From assembly GCA_030562195.1 (NCBI GenBank), contig CM060200.1, positions 12,586,001 to 12,650,000 on the forward strand: 64,000 bases of DNA, read 5' to 3'. This stretch comes from Nipponacmea schrenckii. Its lineage: Eukaryota; Mollusca; Gastropoda; Lottiidae. Below the pieces are notes generated by a model. It was not told where the DNA came from, ran no database searches, and saw only the letters and a list, made by a program, of their open reading frames with translations. The position numbers were made by a program, and so were the translations under genes. Of this stretch, positions 46,120 to 60,800 are shown in pieces; position 1 is the first letter of the stretch; each line of letters starts with the position of its first letter.

Positions 46120-49100
46120 CTACATTCTGCAGACTATTAGTATTAAAAATAAGGTGGAGGCGTGTGTAGTATAGATAGGACGCATAATTACCATTGAAAA
46201 TTTAAATTATAGATATTGATAACAATAAATGAATGCCTTGTGACATTCTGAAACATGTAACAAAAATAGCAATGGCTTATTTCAATTTAATTGGGGAGAA
46301 ATGTAAAATGGCTAATAATTTGTAAAGCGTGTAAATAGACTACAGGCTGAAAGAAAAAACGTTTTCACATGTTAGGTAGTCATGCATCAATATCTAACTT
46401 GTCGAAATGGTACTCATATACATGAATCAGTAATAAGATGTAGGAAGTAATCTTAATCCGTGAGTTGTGAACACTGTTACTGATTGACATAGCCCTGTTT
46501 CTGAGAATAAGGTATAATTGGTCAAATGAATGGCGAATTTTTCCCTTTAACTTATTAAACTAATTCAATTATTGGCGGATGCTACCTGTGGCTAGATGTC
46601 ACCATACAAAAATGATTAGAAATCCTCGTGTGTGTATCTATTACTAGAATTAATCTAATCACCAACCTCCCTTTCTAATTCAATTTAGTAGAAAGAGATA
46701 CCGATATAGAAGTACATATAATCACTATCCTGTACTGATTTACATTCAATACATAAAAATTAGCAATTCGCCAGATCGAATATCCCTGGCTACCGAGGTA
46801 CTCTCTTTTCGATAGCTATGCACTTTGTAGACCAAATCTTACTCTATGTGAATGTTTTTAGTAATAAGGAATTGGAAATGTGTTATCAAAGAAGACAAGC
46901 AAATGAATAACCAGCAAAATTGAGTCTTCAATCATTTTTTTCACGAATTATTAACGACTCTCAGTACAAATCAAGCCAAATAACCTTTTTTTTATTTCAA
47001 TTTATTGACAAATTTCGCAATTTTGCTGTACCATTGATTTAGTTGGTTTATTTGCAGAGAAAAAGATTTAATTACTAACTTAAAGTATATTACTTAAAAT
47101 TCTCAAAGGAGTAACAAAAGATGTCTTTATTGAATTTTTTCTTTTCGTCACACCAGAATGTAGAAAAGATGGCAATTTGAAATCTCTACTTCAAAGACCG
47201 GTCTAACTTAATAATGGGTTCCTATTCAATTAAATCAATCCAGTATATTTGAACTACTATACATAGATAGATTTAGTAATATGAAACCAATGGATTTTAT
47301 TGAGATCAGTCATGTGTCTGGTGGTAACTAATGAAAGAAAACGTGATTATGTCCATAAATAATATCTATCGATACGAGCGATAATGGGAAGAATTGGATT
47401 ATTGCAATAACTATGATTCATATAAAATAACGATTAGAGATTGTCACAAAAACACGCACGGTTTGTTTTTCATAAAATCTCTCTCCGTTATTTGGTTTCT
47501 AGTACATTTTAACGATTTTTTCTTCAAAGTTGATCACTAATCTGTGATTTACCATTAGTGTATTTCAATATTTGACTTAAAGTTTGATAGGTCAACAAAT
47601 ATTTTCTTCCTGAAGCTTTTCTCAGGATGTGTCCGCGTTTTTTTGTTAATCTTTTTCATGTCGATTATCTTACTGCTGATTTTATGTCATCGCTTCGTTG
47701 TCAACTTTTGGACTTTAAATTTTAGAAAGTGAATTCTAGAATAAAATGGTCATCGAAACAGAATGTCCCTTCAATGTAAGCGTAAAGGCATTCAAACAGT
47801 TAAATAAAACATCGTTATCAATTTTAGAAAAGTGACACTAACCTTAACTGAATCCTCGAATAAAATGGTCATTGAAACTTTTTACGGTCGCGTGTTTTCC
47901 GAAGATAAAACTCTTGGAATTCTACTGAATCCGAATAAATTGAGAATCATCTGAAGTCATAAAGTTCCACAAGACTTTCCTACGTCTGAAAAGTTTATCC
48001 AGCTACTAATTTCAAAACTCTTAAATGTCTTTAATTTTGAGAAGAAAATGACGGAGGAGATAGAGCGAGAAGCTACCATAAATCATAACGATATGATACC
48101 CTGTCTCGAGAACCTAATCCCTTATCGAGATAATTTATACTCTTCTAATGATGCAAATCATGTAATTTTCAAAAGCAATAAAGAAATGATCAGTTTGAAA
48201 TGAAGATATCGGAATTGACACATCGGAAATATCTAAATTATAAGACGTGTTTCTATTCCAATTCATTGCACTTATACATCATGGTTCATTACAGAAACAA
48301 TTTTACTAGCATCATCTTTCAGTGGATATCCGCTATATAACAATTGTTAACGGAAACAATTTCCTATCGATTATTGCTTATTCAAAATTTTGACTTTTTG
48401 ATCTCGGAGAACAACCCCTTGACAAAGTTATGTCAAATAGCACAACTATCAGCGAATGATATATTAAAGTGTATCGCTAACATCAATTACTGCCTAATTA
48501 CAGTCGCCATTATCACATAGACTCGTATATTTTCCACTTTGATAGAAAATTTCACAAGATACGAAGATAAAGATCATATGATGATCATCTATTACAACAT
48601 GAGTTTCATGGTCGATCATTATTAGCTATATACGCCTGCTTTTATTTTAAAAAAAAAAATATCTGACAATACAGACACAATTTTAGAATTGTGAAGTAAG
48701 TGGAAACGCAAAAAAAAAAACGGCTTTTTCTCATTCGGCAATAGTTTTAGTACTAGTACTAGTTTTAGGGTCCCATTGGTAGTCTTGTACATCGCGACCT
48801 GTCAATAATGTGCCTCGTTTTTGCTCGAGACTAAATTGGTTTGGAAACTGCAGCGCTTTCGGCAATAAAGCTGGCTTTGAAGCTAGCTTTACTTCACAAT
48901 TCTAAGTGGAAACGCAGTTATCACCAGATGATCAGTCATACACTTCTTTGGGTCATGATGAACAGAATCACCAATTTTTGTTAAAATCTAGCAAGAAGTG
49001 TTTACGAGCCAGTAATCTCATGTATTTTCAATAACATTTGCAATAACTCACTAATTTGAATTTATTGTCCACAAAGCAATAAACATTATTTAACAAAAAG

Positions 49101-52100
49101 CGGGCTCACCTAATTCGAAGACCATTGTTTTATTTAGTAATGCATCGACATATTTGGTATTATTCATGACTTGCCTAGTATTTTCTTTTGTGTGCAATTT
49201 ATCATTAGAAAAGGACGCGTTCACGCAGCATAGATACTTTGTTAAAAAAAAAAGATGAACCCAAAAGGTTGAATATTTCAGGTTTCATCTATAAACTCTT
49301 AATCAATAAAAAAGATAGAAGTAAAAAATCCTGTTAAAACTGCAGTGTTTTGCACCAACCTAACTTCCCCTTCCATAACCTAAGCCAAATTTCGCTTAAA
49401 AGTTTAAAAGTGCATATTAGTAAATTAAACTATTTTTTATTTGTCATATCTCGACTAGAAATATAACCCCCATTTCCATATACACGCAGTTATTCGTTTT
49501 GGAAACGTGTATGACACTTGTAGGTCTATATTAAACGTGTTCGCGGGATAAAATAGCTCTTGCCCAATATATAATATTTTTATGCTTCCAAAGAAAATTG
49601 TCTATGTCATTAATTTTGGTAATAAACTTGTTATTCAAAAATACGTTTCAATACATTGTAAGAACCCCGCACTTGATCTTATCATCTAAATGCTCCAAAA
49701 CATGAAAAAAAAAGTCAACACAATTATTTAAAAAACAATATGTTACCGTTTCACAGACACTATATCTTGAAGGTCCATTTTGTCTCCATTTTTCATCAAT
49801 TGTCTGGGGAGACATGATGAGTGACATAAATTATTAAATTGATAAACTGATTACTGAGCTATTATATCCAACACGTGGCATGATAGTTACGAAAGACAAA
49901 GAATGGTGATTACAACACGTGAAAATTATACAAATAATAAATTAAAATAAATTTCTTAACATAAAAATCGTTTTAGTCATTAGACTCTACATAAAATGTC
50001 GAGATTACGAAATCGGTCAGAGTGAAATCAAATGTTAAGGGAGGTTTGTGTGAGCATGCTCGTCGAGTAATCCTAAACCACTCAAAAATACTTCAAACTT
50101 AGCAATGTTTTTGGTGTCGGTAGGCTAATGTTTATATTTTGTAGAATAACCTCGGGGGCTATCTGGACTTGGTGTGAAATACATGTATATCCAAAATATA
50201 ATCATAATAGCCCGAAAAGAAACATATTTGCACGGTTACTCTGGACTTAATAAGTTTAAATTCAAAGCATAATATAAGATTTCTGCAAAACAAAGCTGAA
50301 GAATATCTGGACCAAGTTTATACAATAATGATACCCGACTAGACTTATCTCAATCAAATAGCAATACATCCAATAAGACATAAGTCGCAATGACAATTCA
50401 GCAAGTATACCAAGCTTAAGAGCAGATTGAATTTAACCGTATGATGCTATCACGGTTGACTTGAAATTCGTCAATACATCACGAGATAACCAACAAAAGA
50501 ATTGAACAGAGGATTCGAATGGAAATGCTGAAGTAAATACTGGATGTATTTAGAATTCCAATTACCCAGGTCTAGACTCATTAAAATATTGTAAACATTT
50601 CAAATCTCATGTTTAATGGATACATGTTAAAGACAAATCCCGATTTAAATATTCCTGAAGTAATTCGTTGCATCTTATAAAAGACTGAATCCAAAATTAT
50701 TCATTTTAACTGTAAATCTTAACAATCTCAAAATATATTTTGTATGTAAGTTTTAGTCCCGTGAGCGGCAAAAACTTTCAGAGTGTGAATCAAAGCACTC
50801 CGGCTAAGTCACAATCACCGTGAAGTCCCGTTACAGAAGTAAAATGGCTTCCAGACTTGCAGGTTATACTCGAATATGTTAAGTAGTTTGAATTAAAAAT
50901 AAACTTACTTAAACCGTTACCATAAGCAGACAGTATGAGTCTGGCTTTGACGAACTTGTGCTTTGCAGGGAGTATAGCCCATCATTGTTTCTTCAAGGCA
51001 CTAGGATGCCGTTCCCTAATTGGTTCCAAAGATCCAGCCTCTCAAATTTTGGTAAATTTCGAATATATCCAATGTTTTTTGTCCCTAATTTTTATGTTTT
51101 AGCCAAATTGCTGAAAACAAATTTTAATCAAATTTCGGACTTAAATTCATTTTAGCGAAAAAAAAAAGATAAGAAAATTCAATAGCTACCTTCTGATGTG
51201 AAAATTAAAAAGTGTCTCCTAACTCCAAACGGCTCCAAGAATAGCTATTTTGACACGTAGGCTATATCCATAATTTAGCTATGTTTTTTCCATAATCAGT
51301 AAAACTCAGAGATCCGACATATGATTCGTAAAAAAATATTGTTGAAATTCTGTCCTAATCATACGCAGTCTACTAGAAATCCCTTGAGATGAAATTAAAA
51401 TTGTAAACTAGATTATATATGGCAATACTATCCATTATTTGAGGTTCCAAGAAGGTACAGGAAATCCATACAAAATCCATTATGTATAATATGGAAATAA
51501 AATGCAAATTATTCGTTTCAAGAAGAAGAAAGGATCATATATCAAACAAGGGCATTACCATATGGACGCAACCTAGTCGAATTTTATTCTTTCTTAGAAG
51601 TCCTAACAATCGTAGATAACGTCGCATTTCATCGGTCATTCAGCATAATGTACACGAAAGGAATTAACCTAATTGCTAGACAGTCTTAACCAACAGATTG
51701 AAGAGAAGGAAAACAGGAAATTTCAAAATTCGAGGCAAAGCCCTTTAATTGTTTTTAGACATTTATCTTGGCCCATCATTTCCATCTTGAATAATGGTGT
51801 TTAGACTAATTTTATGGCTACATCAATGATGATCTTGGCTTGTGTACTTATGTCTTACCTCCGACCTAAGCTAGTTGTGCAGCTTTTGGATTGCTAATAA
51901 ATGGAGTTACAGATTAAGATCAGGAAAACGTACAAAGCTATGTGTGACAAGGAAATGGATTTCAATTTTCAAATGTTGACGATTACAGTTAGTTGCATGG
52001 CCTCAATTTATGATCCTAATTGTACCATCTAATCAGTAATGGAGGAAAAAAAATAAATAAACGTAGCTCTTCCTCGTCTTTCTAACTCTTTTGAATTTTG

Positions 52101-52756
52101 ATAAAGGATAATAATACTATTTAAACTAAACTTTAAAAATCATATTGCACGTCTTAGAAAAACATTTAAATGTAATAGGAAGACTTTGTTGAAGTTATAT
52201 AACCTTTTTGAAAATTCCATTTTTTAAGTTTTATTTCCATGCAAGAACGATATGTAGTTTCGAGTGACTACCTAATTACTCATTGCCAATAGTGTCAATA
52301 ACAAGCTTTAAATGTCATTTGGAGACTTTGTAATATAGCACTCTTTGTATTTCAACTTATCAATTCGAGGTGGTGATTCAAAATGGTGTTAAACTACGTT
52401 CGTTTGAGTTATTTCCTTGCAAGAAGTTTCGAGCAACTACCCTGTTACTCATTGTAAATAATGTCATTAACTAAAATAGCATGTAAATGCTTAATGATGC
52501 TCACAAAAGCAGAAAAATCGATGATTCTGCATTAATTAGGTCAAATTCACATTTGTCAAGTTTACATAATATATGATAAGTTCCTTTCCTCTTCGTAGGT
52601 GTTCAGTATCTCTGTTTCGTAATGATTAGTCGCCACCGAGGTTATAAAAAAAAACATTTTCTTCATGTTTTTCACTTCACAACCGTGATTCCAGTCGCTT
52701 TCTTCTTCTTCGACATGGTAAAAAATGTACAGTAGTTTTTCTTCGTAATACTATTT
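46120..52756. other. Gene-poor AT-rich stretch
   Basis: No frame above 70 codons and no convincing exon over 6.6 kb. The one structured part is the inverted-repeat unit near 48.7-48.9 kb. Confidence 0.6.
48683..48918. repeat. 17-bp inverted repeats combined with a 13-bp direct repeat
   Basis: TTAGAATTGTGAAGTAA at 48683-48699 is inverted at 48889-48905. AAGTGGAAACGCA follows each copy (from about 48698 and 48904). The segment between them is GC-richer and repeats GGCAATA. This may be a small MITE or a rearranged copy. Confidence 0.6.
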
Positions 52757-52992
52757 CGTGTAAAATTGAGTTTTACATTCTAATATTCTGCACCTTATGG
52801 CCTAACAAAGACGCACGATGGGTTGTCTTTTTCCAGGACAGCGGCACAAGCCTACTCGCTTTTTCGAATTCCAACTGTAGATGGATCTTATACGTGCACA
52901 GCTTGTGGCACACATCCGCTTTTCCAGAATTAAACCTTGGACCTCAAGTTAACAAAAATGCATCTAGCTCACTGAACCACAGTGGCTCCTCC
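52757..52992 (-). mobile_element. tRNA-derived SINE, antisense copy
   Basis: Minus-strand reading gives GTGGTTCAGTGAGCTAGATG (A-box type) and GTCCAAGGTTTAATTC (B-box type), then a body with GCGGATGTGTGCCACAAGC. Its far end (GAGTTTTAC ... TTCTGCACCTTATGGCC on the plus strand) is shared with 42.58-42.7 kb, which supports a repeated family. Confidence 0.55.
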
Positions 52993-54524
52993 TGTATTTT
53001 CGAGAAGGTTATTCTTTATTATATAAAGGTCATAGGTATGTAGACATACAACTTCTGAACTGCAAATTCTACATGCAAATATATAATAGGCCTATACGTA
53101 TGATGATAAATGTTCACTAATATTTTGATTAATGAATCAATGATCTCTTGTTCTACAACTTACAAAGTTATCTGGTCTGTGTTAAACTCACAATTATAAA
53201 CGATCTTTGTGACATATCGTAGTGGTCACATTACAATTGTCTTGAATAACTCCAGGATTCAAATCGTCACCAGAGACTTTGTTTAAGACGTCTTGATAAA
53301 TCAGTTATTCAGTCATCGTATTACTACCTAATCTTCTAATAGACCCACTCCTGATGACTTTTTCCAATTAACTGTACCAAGCACTTGAAAACTGTTCTCC
53401 AGTGGCGAAACAAATTCTTATCGTTAATGACAAACACTTAACCGTAGAATGAAAGATTCAAAATTTAACTAATCCGAAAATGGGGGTACCAAAAAGTGAA
53501 ACATTGGCTATTTTGGGAATCTCTTGTGTAAATTATTATTATAAAATGAGAGCGATTTAGGCAATTAATATATAATAGGAATCAAAAAAAGAAAAGTAGC
53601 TTATCAAAACTGTAATATTAAAAAATTGTTCCAGCAGGGCAGACTTTCCTTCAAAGCACAAATAGTGTTTTTGTTTTGCTCAATGTGCACAAAAGTAGAA
53701 CTCTTCTATCCACTCTAAAACCCAATATAGAGGCTAAAAACGTTTTGTTATAGAATTTCAATAATCATTTTCGACATTCAAAACTTTAAATGAAGTAGGT
53801 GACGTTCAAATAATATATGCATTCAACTTTCTAAATGATAAAGGAATTTCACGCTATCAACAATACTTCAATTCCCAGTGCATAGATAGTGTATGAAGTT
53901 TTGAATATATGATTCAAACATATAGCTTCTGTCAATTGCCAAACAAAATTTATACCACACGATTCCTTTAAATAAGAAACGTTAAGTCAATTGAGAACAA
54001 AACCCATTTGACTAAATTGTGATAAGGTTTCAAATTTAACATTGAGACTCTCGGACTAACAGTGAACGTGTCTTGAAATACATTTAAGCAATATTCCAAT
54101 CCCAGATCGAACTTATGACATTTCCCTATCGTCACATCGATGTCTTTGATGAAACCTCTTTACTGGGTATTTCAATTATAGCTTTTCATCATACTTAGAC
54201 ATTCTGAGCACAGCAAGGCTTTTATCACTATTTCTTGAAAACTGTTCAGTAAATCTTTCAATGATAAAGATTTTTTATCGTGTTTCTTTTTAAATGGAAA
54301 CTATTAAGAAAGACCTTAACAATTTATCAATGAATATTCTATTAATGTACCGGTATCTGGAAAAAAATCTGTTAATGATACTGGCGTCGTTTTTTTAATG
54401 TTTATTTAGAAGAACACGTTGCCACCAATCATTGAGTATTCGCAGCCTATTCATGTATGCAACAATTACTGCCAGAAATCCGAAATCAAATGGTTACGTT
54501 AAAAGATACGTGTACCCTCCCTTC

Positions 54525-54660
54525 CCAGAAGCCAAATATGTCTTAGAAAGGGTTAACTACTGTCGTGGGTTCGAATCGTCCTCTAACTAAGAAACATTTC
54601 TATTCCACAGCCAGTGTTTTGGAAAGTTGGCCCGGTTTTGGTTTTCTGCTCCTATTACTA
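54525..54660 (+). mobile_element. tRNA-derived SINE fragment
   Basis: A clear B box (GGGTTCGAATCGTCC) is followed by a GC-richer body (GGAAAGTTGGCCCGG). The A box is not recognisable, so this is not a functional tRNA gene. Confidence 0.35.
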
Positions 54661-55577
54661 CAATTCCATTTAGGCAATAGATTTGAAATATTTATGGATT
54701 TTTTTTTAAAGTTGTGATAATAACAAAAGTCAACCAGTACAGAAATATCACAAGTATGCATTACTGATCTGATGACGATAAAATATTAAAAAAAATTGAA
54801 GCTGAATTGTTATAATTTTTGTCATCTTACATTTAAAAATATATTTTATTGATAGTAGAAAGTCAAAGACCTACCGTTTAAATCATCAACGTGAGAAATA
54901 TTAAAAACCTTTGTTCACGTCTTCTCCACTTCATTTTGAAAATGAGTTAGTGATCGTTTGTGACACTAGTATTTAAAGATATTGTATTTACTATATCAGA
55001 TAATTGGCTGATCGATATAATTGTCTGTGATTCCATTAGATTGAAAGAAGAGACAGAGATATTTTCTAACAATACAAAAAGTAAAGCTATTAACTAACTA
55101 TATCATTAGAGTTATTTATTACGATTCCGGTGAGAAAAAATGCAGTAAAAGAATCGATTATAAGACATTTATAAAATACTTTGAATATGATGTACACGTC
55201 ACAATCTGCAGATGATGAATAGGAGGTTGCGTGCTTTCCAGAGGAAAACCGAACTTTATAATGATTCTGTTTACTCCATTTCTCAGTGTTTTAAATGGTA
55301 TCTTTCGAAACCGTTAACGCAAAATAATACATCTATATAACTAAAACATTGCCCCTGATGGTAAAACAATTTTTCTTATATATATTTCAATTGGCATACC
55401 ATTGAGGAGACTTTCTGAATGGCGAATTTGCTTTCATAAACACAAAAACATGATCGCATGTCATAACTTTCAATATTTTTTATTTTACCAAAATATGGAT
55501 ATTTTTTTGGAACCTTTTTGATGAATGTGTTTATATTTGAAATACACTTAAATAGAGTAATATTTTTTCAAATTTAC

Positions 55578-56056
55578 ATAGGCGAAAAGTTTAAATTGAC
55601 TTTTGTTGACGACAAATGCCAATAATGTGAATAGCTTTTGCTAAAGAAAAATATGATAAGCGTAAATTGGCTTTTTCTGACGAAGAATATGAAGATGTAA
55701 ATTGAGTTTTTCTGACAAATATCCGGAGAGTGTAGCTTGGGTTTTTCTTACGAAATGTATGAAGAATGTAAATTGGATTCTGCTGATGAAAAATACGACT
55801 GTAAATTGGCTTTTTGCTGACGAAAAAGATAAAGGGTGTAAATTTTGACGAAATGCTGATGAAAAATGTGAAGAGTGCAGTATGGTTTTGCTGACTAAAT
55901 TTACGGAAAGTGTAAATAAGCTTTTCCAGACGAAAAATATGAAGAATTTAATTTCGCCTCCCTGACGAAAAATACGAAGAGGTTAAATGATCTTTCGTGA
56001 TGAAAACTATGAAGAGTGTAAAGTGGCTTTCCCGTCATATAAAAGACGAAGAAGAC
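55578..56056. repeat. 44-bp tandem repeat, about 11 diverged copies
   Basis: Units read GTGTAAATTGGCTTTTTCTG then ACGAAAAATATGAAGA, with frequent length changes that break any reading frame. Confidence 0.8.
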
Positions 56057-57028
56057 CATAATTCTAAATGAGATTAACTGTGATGGCCTTGGTAGACTAT
56101 TTTATTGAATTAAATCTTTTCTTTTATCAATACAAAAAATAGAGGCTCCCCTCCGCCACATTACTTTGATTTAATGAACATTTGCTAGATCACTAGTTCT
56201 AATTATTGGTCATTAGACTTATTAGACTTTGCTTTGCACGGAACCAATCTACCTTTCCTCAGAAAGCTGTGATTCTATTGTTTCTACACATTATCTCGAT
56301 CTTATTGAATCTTTCCTCGTACTATTATATTAATCTGTAGATAGTTCTTGTGTTGTTAAGGTGACAAGAGGAGCCTAGCCTTCCGGAACAATAGATCATA
56401 ATTGCTCTTGAGACTTATTGCTTTATAACATTCAATCATTTATTAATCAATTCACCGGCCATCAAGCCCATTTGTCAAAATCATAATTTGTTCTTATTGA
56501 CTGGGTAGTCAAGACCTGGGAATTTCAATTAAAGGTTGATACCAATGAAAATGCTGAATCGTTAATTTTGTTTTTTCTGTGTGCATGGTATTAGTAGTAA
56601 CCCTAGTAGATGCATTTATGCTCGTAGTTACAAATCTGATGTCATTATGCTTCTAGGTTTGTCAACTCAGAGTCCACATGGGAAAAATCAAAGCTTAATT
56701 AAAATTGGAAGAGTGCTTTATACGTGTATACCAATTTTGTGTTCATTGAGGATATTACAACCATGCAATATTACAATCAACGAATTACTCAACCAAACTC
56801 TTGTCGTTGAAGACGTGTTAAGTTCAATGCATTGAATATCGGTGAAAATATACTTCTAAAGATATTGCTAAAGGCTAAGATTACATTAAAGATCGCGTCG
56901 AAAAGGACGACTAAATGGTTGGAATGAATAGGGATAGAAACTTCTTGATGGTTAAGGCATATTATTCTGCAACTTATAATAATGTAAGCATCCATATTTA
57001 ACAAGTATAACAACTCTCAAAGTTGTTT

Positions 57029-57860
57029 CCATCCTAGGCAAATACCGTTAATGTTGACATCGTTCCTATATTCTCCAAGCACTTCTACGACGACGTTCAT
57101 TTCATCCTTGGCAAATAATAATAATGCCCTTCTACGATAAAGTTTATTCCATCCTTGGCAAATACCGTTAATATTGACATCGTTCCTAGATTATCTAAGC
57201 CCTTCTATGATAAAGTCTATTCCATCCTTGGCAAATACCATTAATATTGACATCGTTCCTAGATTCTCTATGCCCTTCTACGATAAAGTTTATTCCATCC
57301 TTGGCAAATACAATTAATATTGACATCTTTCCTAGATTCTTTATGCCCTTCTACGATAAAGTTTATTCCATCCTTGGCAAATACTATTAATATTGACATC
57401 GTTCCTAGATTATCTAAGCCCTTCTACGATAAAGTTTATTCCATCCTTGGCAAATACTATTAATATTGACATCGTTCCTAGATTATCTAAGCCCTTCTAT
57501 GATAAAGTTTATTCCATCCTTGGCAAATACCGTTAATATTGACATCGTTCCTAGATTATCTAAGCCCTTCTATGATAAAGTTTATTCCATCCTTGGCAAA
57601 TACCGTTAATATTGACATCGTTCCTAGATTATCTAAGCCCTTCTACGATAAAGTTTATTCCATCTTTGGCAAATACTATTAATATTAACATAGTTCCTAG
57701 ATTATCTAAGCCCTTCTACGATAAAGTTTATTGCATCCTTGGCAAATACTGTTAATATTGGCATCGTTCCTATATTCTTTATGCCCTTCTACGACAAAGT
57801 TTATTCCATCCTTGGAAAATACTATTAATATTAACATCTTTCCAAGACTCCCTATCCCCT
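57029..57860. repeat. 73-bp satellite, 12 copies
   Basis: ATCCTTGGCAAATAC begins units at 57031, 57104, 57151, 57224, 57297, 57370, 57443, 57516, 57589, 57662, 57735 and 57808. All spacings are 73 except one shortened unit (47). Units contain TTGACATCGTTCCTAGATT and CCCTTCTACGATAAAG. The inner copies are highly alike. Confidence 0.93.
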
Positions 57861-60800
57861 TCTACAACTTGAATAAAGAAAAAATATTACTGAATTCAGA
57901 GTCACACAACAGGCAATTGCTCGACGTAACCACGAAAGTTGAAGTAAAGATTCTAATGCTGGACTGAAATCTTTAAAATTATAACCATAGTTATACGATT
58001 TCGAATAATTAAAGAAATTCTAGCATTTACACATTAATAAAGTAGCTTCGATCTCGTTCCTATTTGTGTTATTATTTCGATATCGTGGAAACCAAGGTAA
58101 AACTGATAGATTTGTGATTTCAGCATAAAACTTCTGAATTCAGCGAACAAGTACCTAATTATCCAAGCGACAATATTCATTTAAAAAAAACACATTTATC
58201 TGCGTAGATTGATTTTAAAAGAAAAACTTTGTCTTACTGCTAATGGGTTGTGGAGTTCTTCATTCATATAAATTAAATGTTTTCTGAACATAGAAAAGAA
58301 TTTACTTAATATGCCGATCTTTTCAGTATAATTTATATAGAATAGGGTATCGTATAAAAATATAGTATAAATAATCTATTAGCGTACAAAGTCTCAGCGT
58401 AAATTTCCATTTGGTTAAAGAGTAATGTATATAATTATGATATCGTTGATTGCCATCTGTTGTCAAGAAAATTATGAAGCTTTTAACCGTTGTGGTCAGT
58501 AACTATTGTCATCGCAAGTTATTCTTTGGCCTTTATTTTCCTGGATTTCTCTCTCTTTCCTTTAGCTTTGTCAAGACAACTAGAAATTCAATTTATAAAA
58601 TGGGGTATTAAGTCTTAAATCTACTTATCGCCATCAAGATTAGGTGAAAAAGCACGAACAGCTACATATAGTGTGCAATGAAAGGCATCTGCAAAGACAG
58701 CGACATTTCTATATCATCTGTTGATGGATCCTTGTAGCACATAGAGTAGCATGGTTTCTTTTTTAATTTGAATGACTAGATGTTTTCAATCCTCTCTTTG
58801 ATAAATGGATGGAGTTTCTAGCAGAGAGAACTGCCAGAGACAAAATTAAAGGGAAATATCCTAGACATGGTGCAGAAAAGGGATTAATTTATCTTCTTAT
58901 TAATTCACCATCGTTATCATTATCTTCAAAAACGACATCAGACAAGCAACGATATGTTGGACAAACTTAAGCCGCATTGAACATTGGTTGTAAGACCATT
59001 TTCGTGTCAACGTAGCATTAACCAGAAAATAAAGATCACAGTAATGCGTTAAGAAGAAAATTATAGTTGTAAAGTCGCAAGTATCGGCGACTTATTTATC
59101 ACCTTATTTAGACTTATTCTAAATCTCTTGTGGGTGTAATAAGCTTCAACTTTGCTCTGAAGATCGATTTAACGAGAAATTTCAATGGCAAAGTTCTCAC
59201 TTGCCGATCTTGGGTTTGTTGATATTAACTTTGTCGAAATATCACACGCCATGTTTCAAACTGGTTGTACCTGCTATAACAAAATATAATTTGTCATGTT
59301 TTATTGGTATGTTGGCGATAAATTAACATGCCAGGACACATTGTCTAAATTTTAAACATAGGTTTCTATGTTGACGTTTATCGGTTACGTTGTCGATATA
59401 CGGGTGCGTTGTCGATATATTAACTTGACAAGATACATTGTCCATATTTTAATATCAGGTTTCAGTCTGATCGGAATTGTTGTCGAAATATCAAGTTTAT
59501 TATTATTTCACCTTTTGATTTCACAAGGGACATTGTACATCATGTTTCATTAAATATGACTTACTTATAATTGTAGAATGGCTTTTCTTTCTTCCTTTGA
59601 ATGGCTTACGACATTATGTGAATGGTTTTTCAACACTAAACTTGTATTTTAAGATAACTGATCAAAAACCTAAAAAAAGATATATTGTACGCTGAAACTC
59701 AATACATTTTCTTATAATATTGATGTGATATGGAGGTATCGGATTTTGTTTTATTTCCTGTCTGTCAAGGTTTCAAACTAAGAAATTTCCCCCAGGCTCT
59801 TCCTTGATTCTAATCATTGAAACTTTGACTGACATTAAGAGACCAATCCTGTAACTCAAACGAGTCTTCTACAATATAAAGTGTATCTAATATAATATTA
59901 TCTTCCTTTTGAACAACACTTAAAATGTTTGAGAGGAGAGTCATCAATAAGACTAGAAAATATCATAAAAAATAACCCAAACTATTATATTGAGTTTTTA
60001 TAAACGCTAACACTAGATTTATTTGGTCGCATTTAAATGATTGAAACCAAATTAATTCTAGATTTACTTTTGGATGTTTATTATATGCCTATTATTGATT
60101 CCTATATTTTTAATCGCCTGATTCTTTTTAAAATTCGACTGATCTTAAAAACCAATGTTTTTTTACTTTGGGCTGAGAGATAAGAAACCAAAAAATGATG
60201 CTAATACAGGATCTACAATCACATATATTTTGGAGCCGCTCGGTTGGTAAGTTCTGACTGCGACCTTTATGTAATAGTATTGTCGGAAAGTATATTTAAG
60301 CTTGAAAATGGTTTGAAACCTAGACATGTCCAATAGCATTACAGGTTAGTTAGATGATAACATGCTGACTTTTTATAATTTCCGTTTATTCTATTTAGAA
60401 ACGAAAAAAAGAAATTGCTCCAGAAAAAAATTTGTTAATTTGCTCGTCTGTGTATAAATATCTTGATCTCATTTTGTTCGTGTTAATACACGTATACACG
60501 CAAAAACTCTATTCATTTTCTTTTACGAATAGTGGGGTTTTTGTTTTTATTCGTTAGTCTTCGGATTCGGGGAAACCCTTATTGCCTAGCAGCAGGTCCA
60601 TAATAGTTTACAAATAAGCTTGATTATCAAGTTTAATACAAAGAGTAAGTAAATTTGGTCGTTGGAATGATTATGTCGTTCATTAGGAAATCCGTCAACT
60701 GCCTGGCGATCCCTATCTTATAGAACAACGATACTATTATTAATTAAACTATAATTAATTATTTTATCAATTTATTATGTTATACGTTAAATGTGGAACT

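Noticed and set aside
54565..54585. GGTTCGAATC as part of a tRNA gene
   Set aside because: No A box or cloverleaf; fits a SINE fragment instead.
57731..57967. 78-codon plus-strand frame
   Set aside because: It runs through the last units of the 73-bp satellite and changes meaning with each unit.
60230..60295. tRNA-like GCTCGGTTGGTAAG
   Set aside because: No B box or acceptor stem pairing follows.
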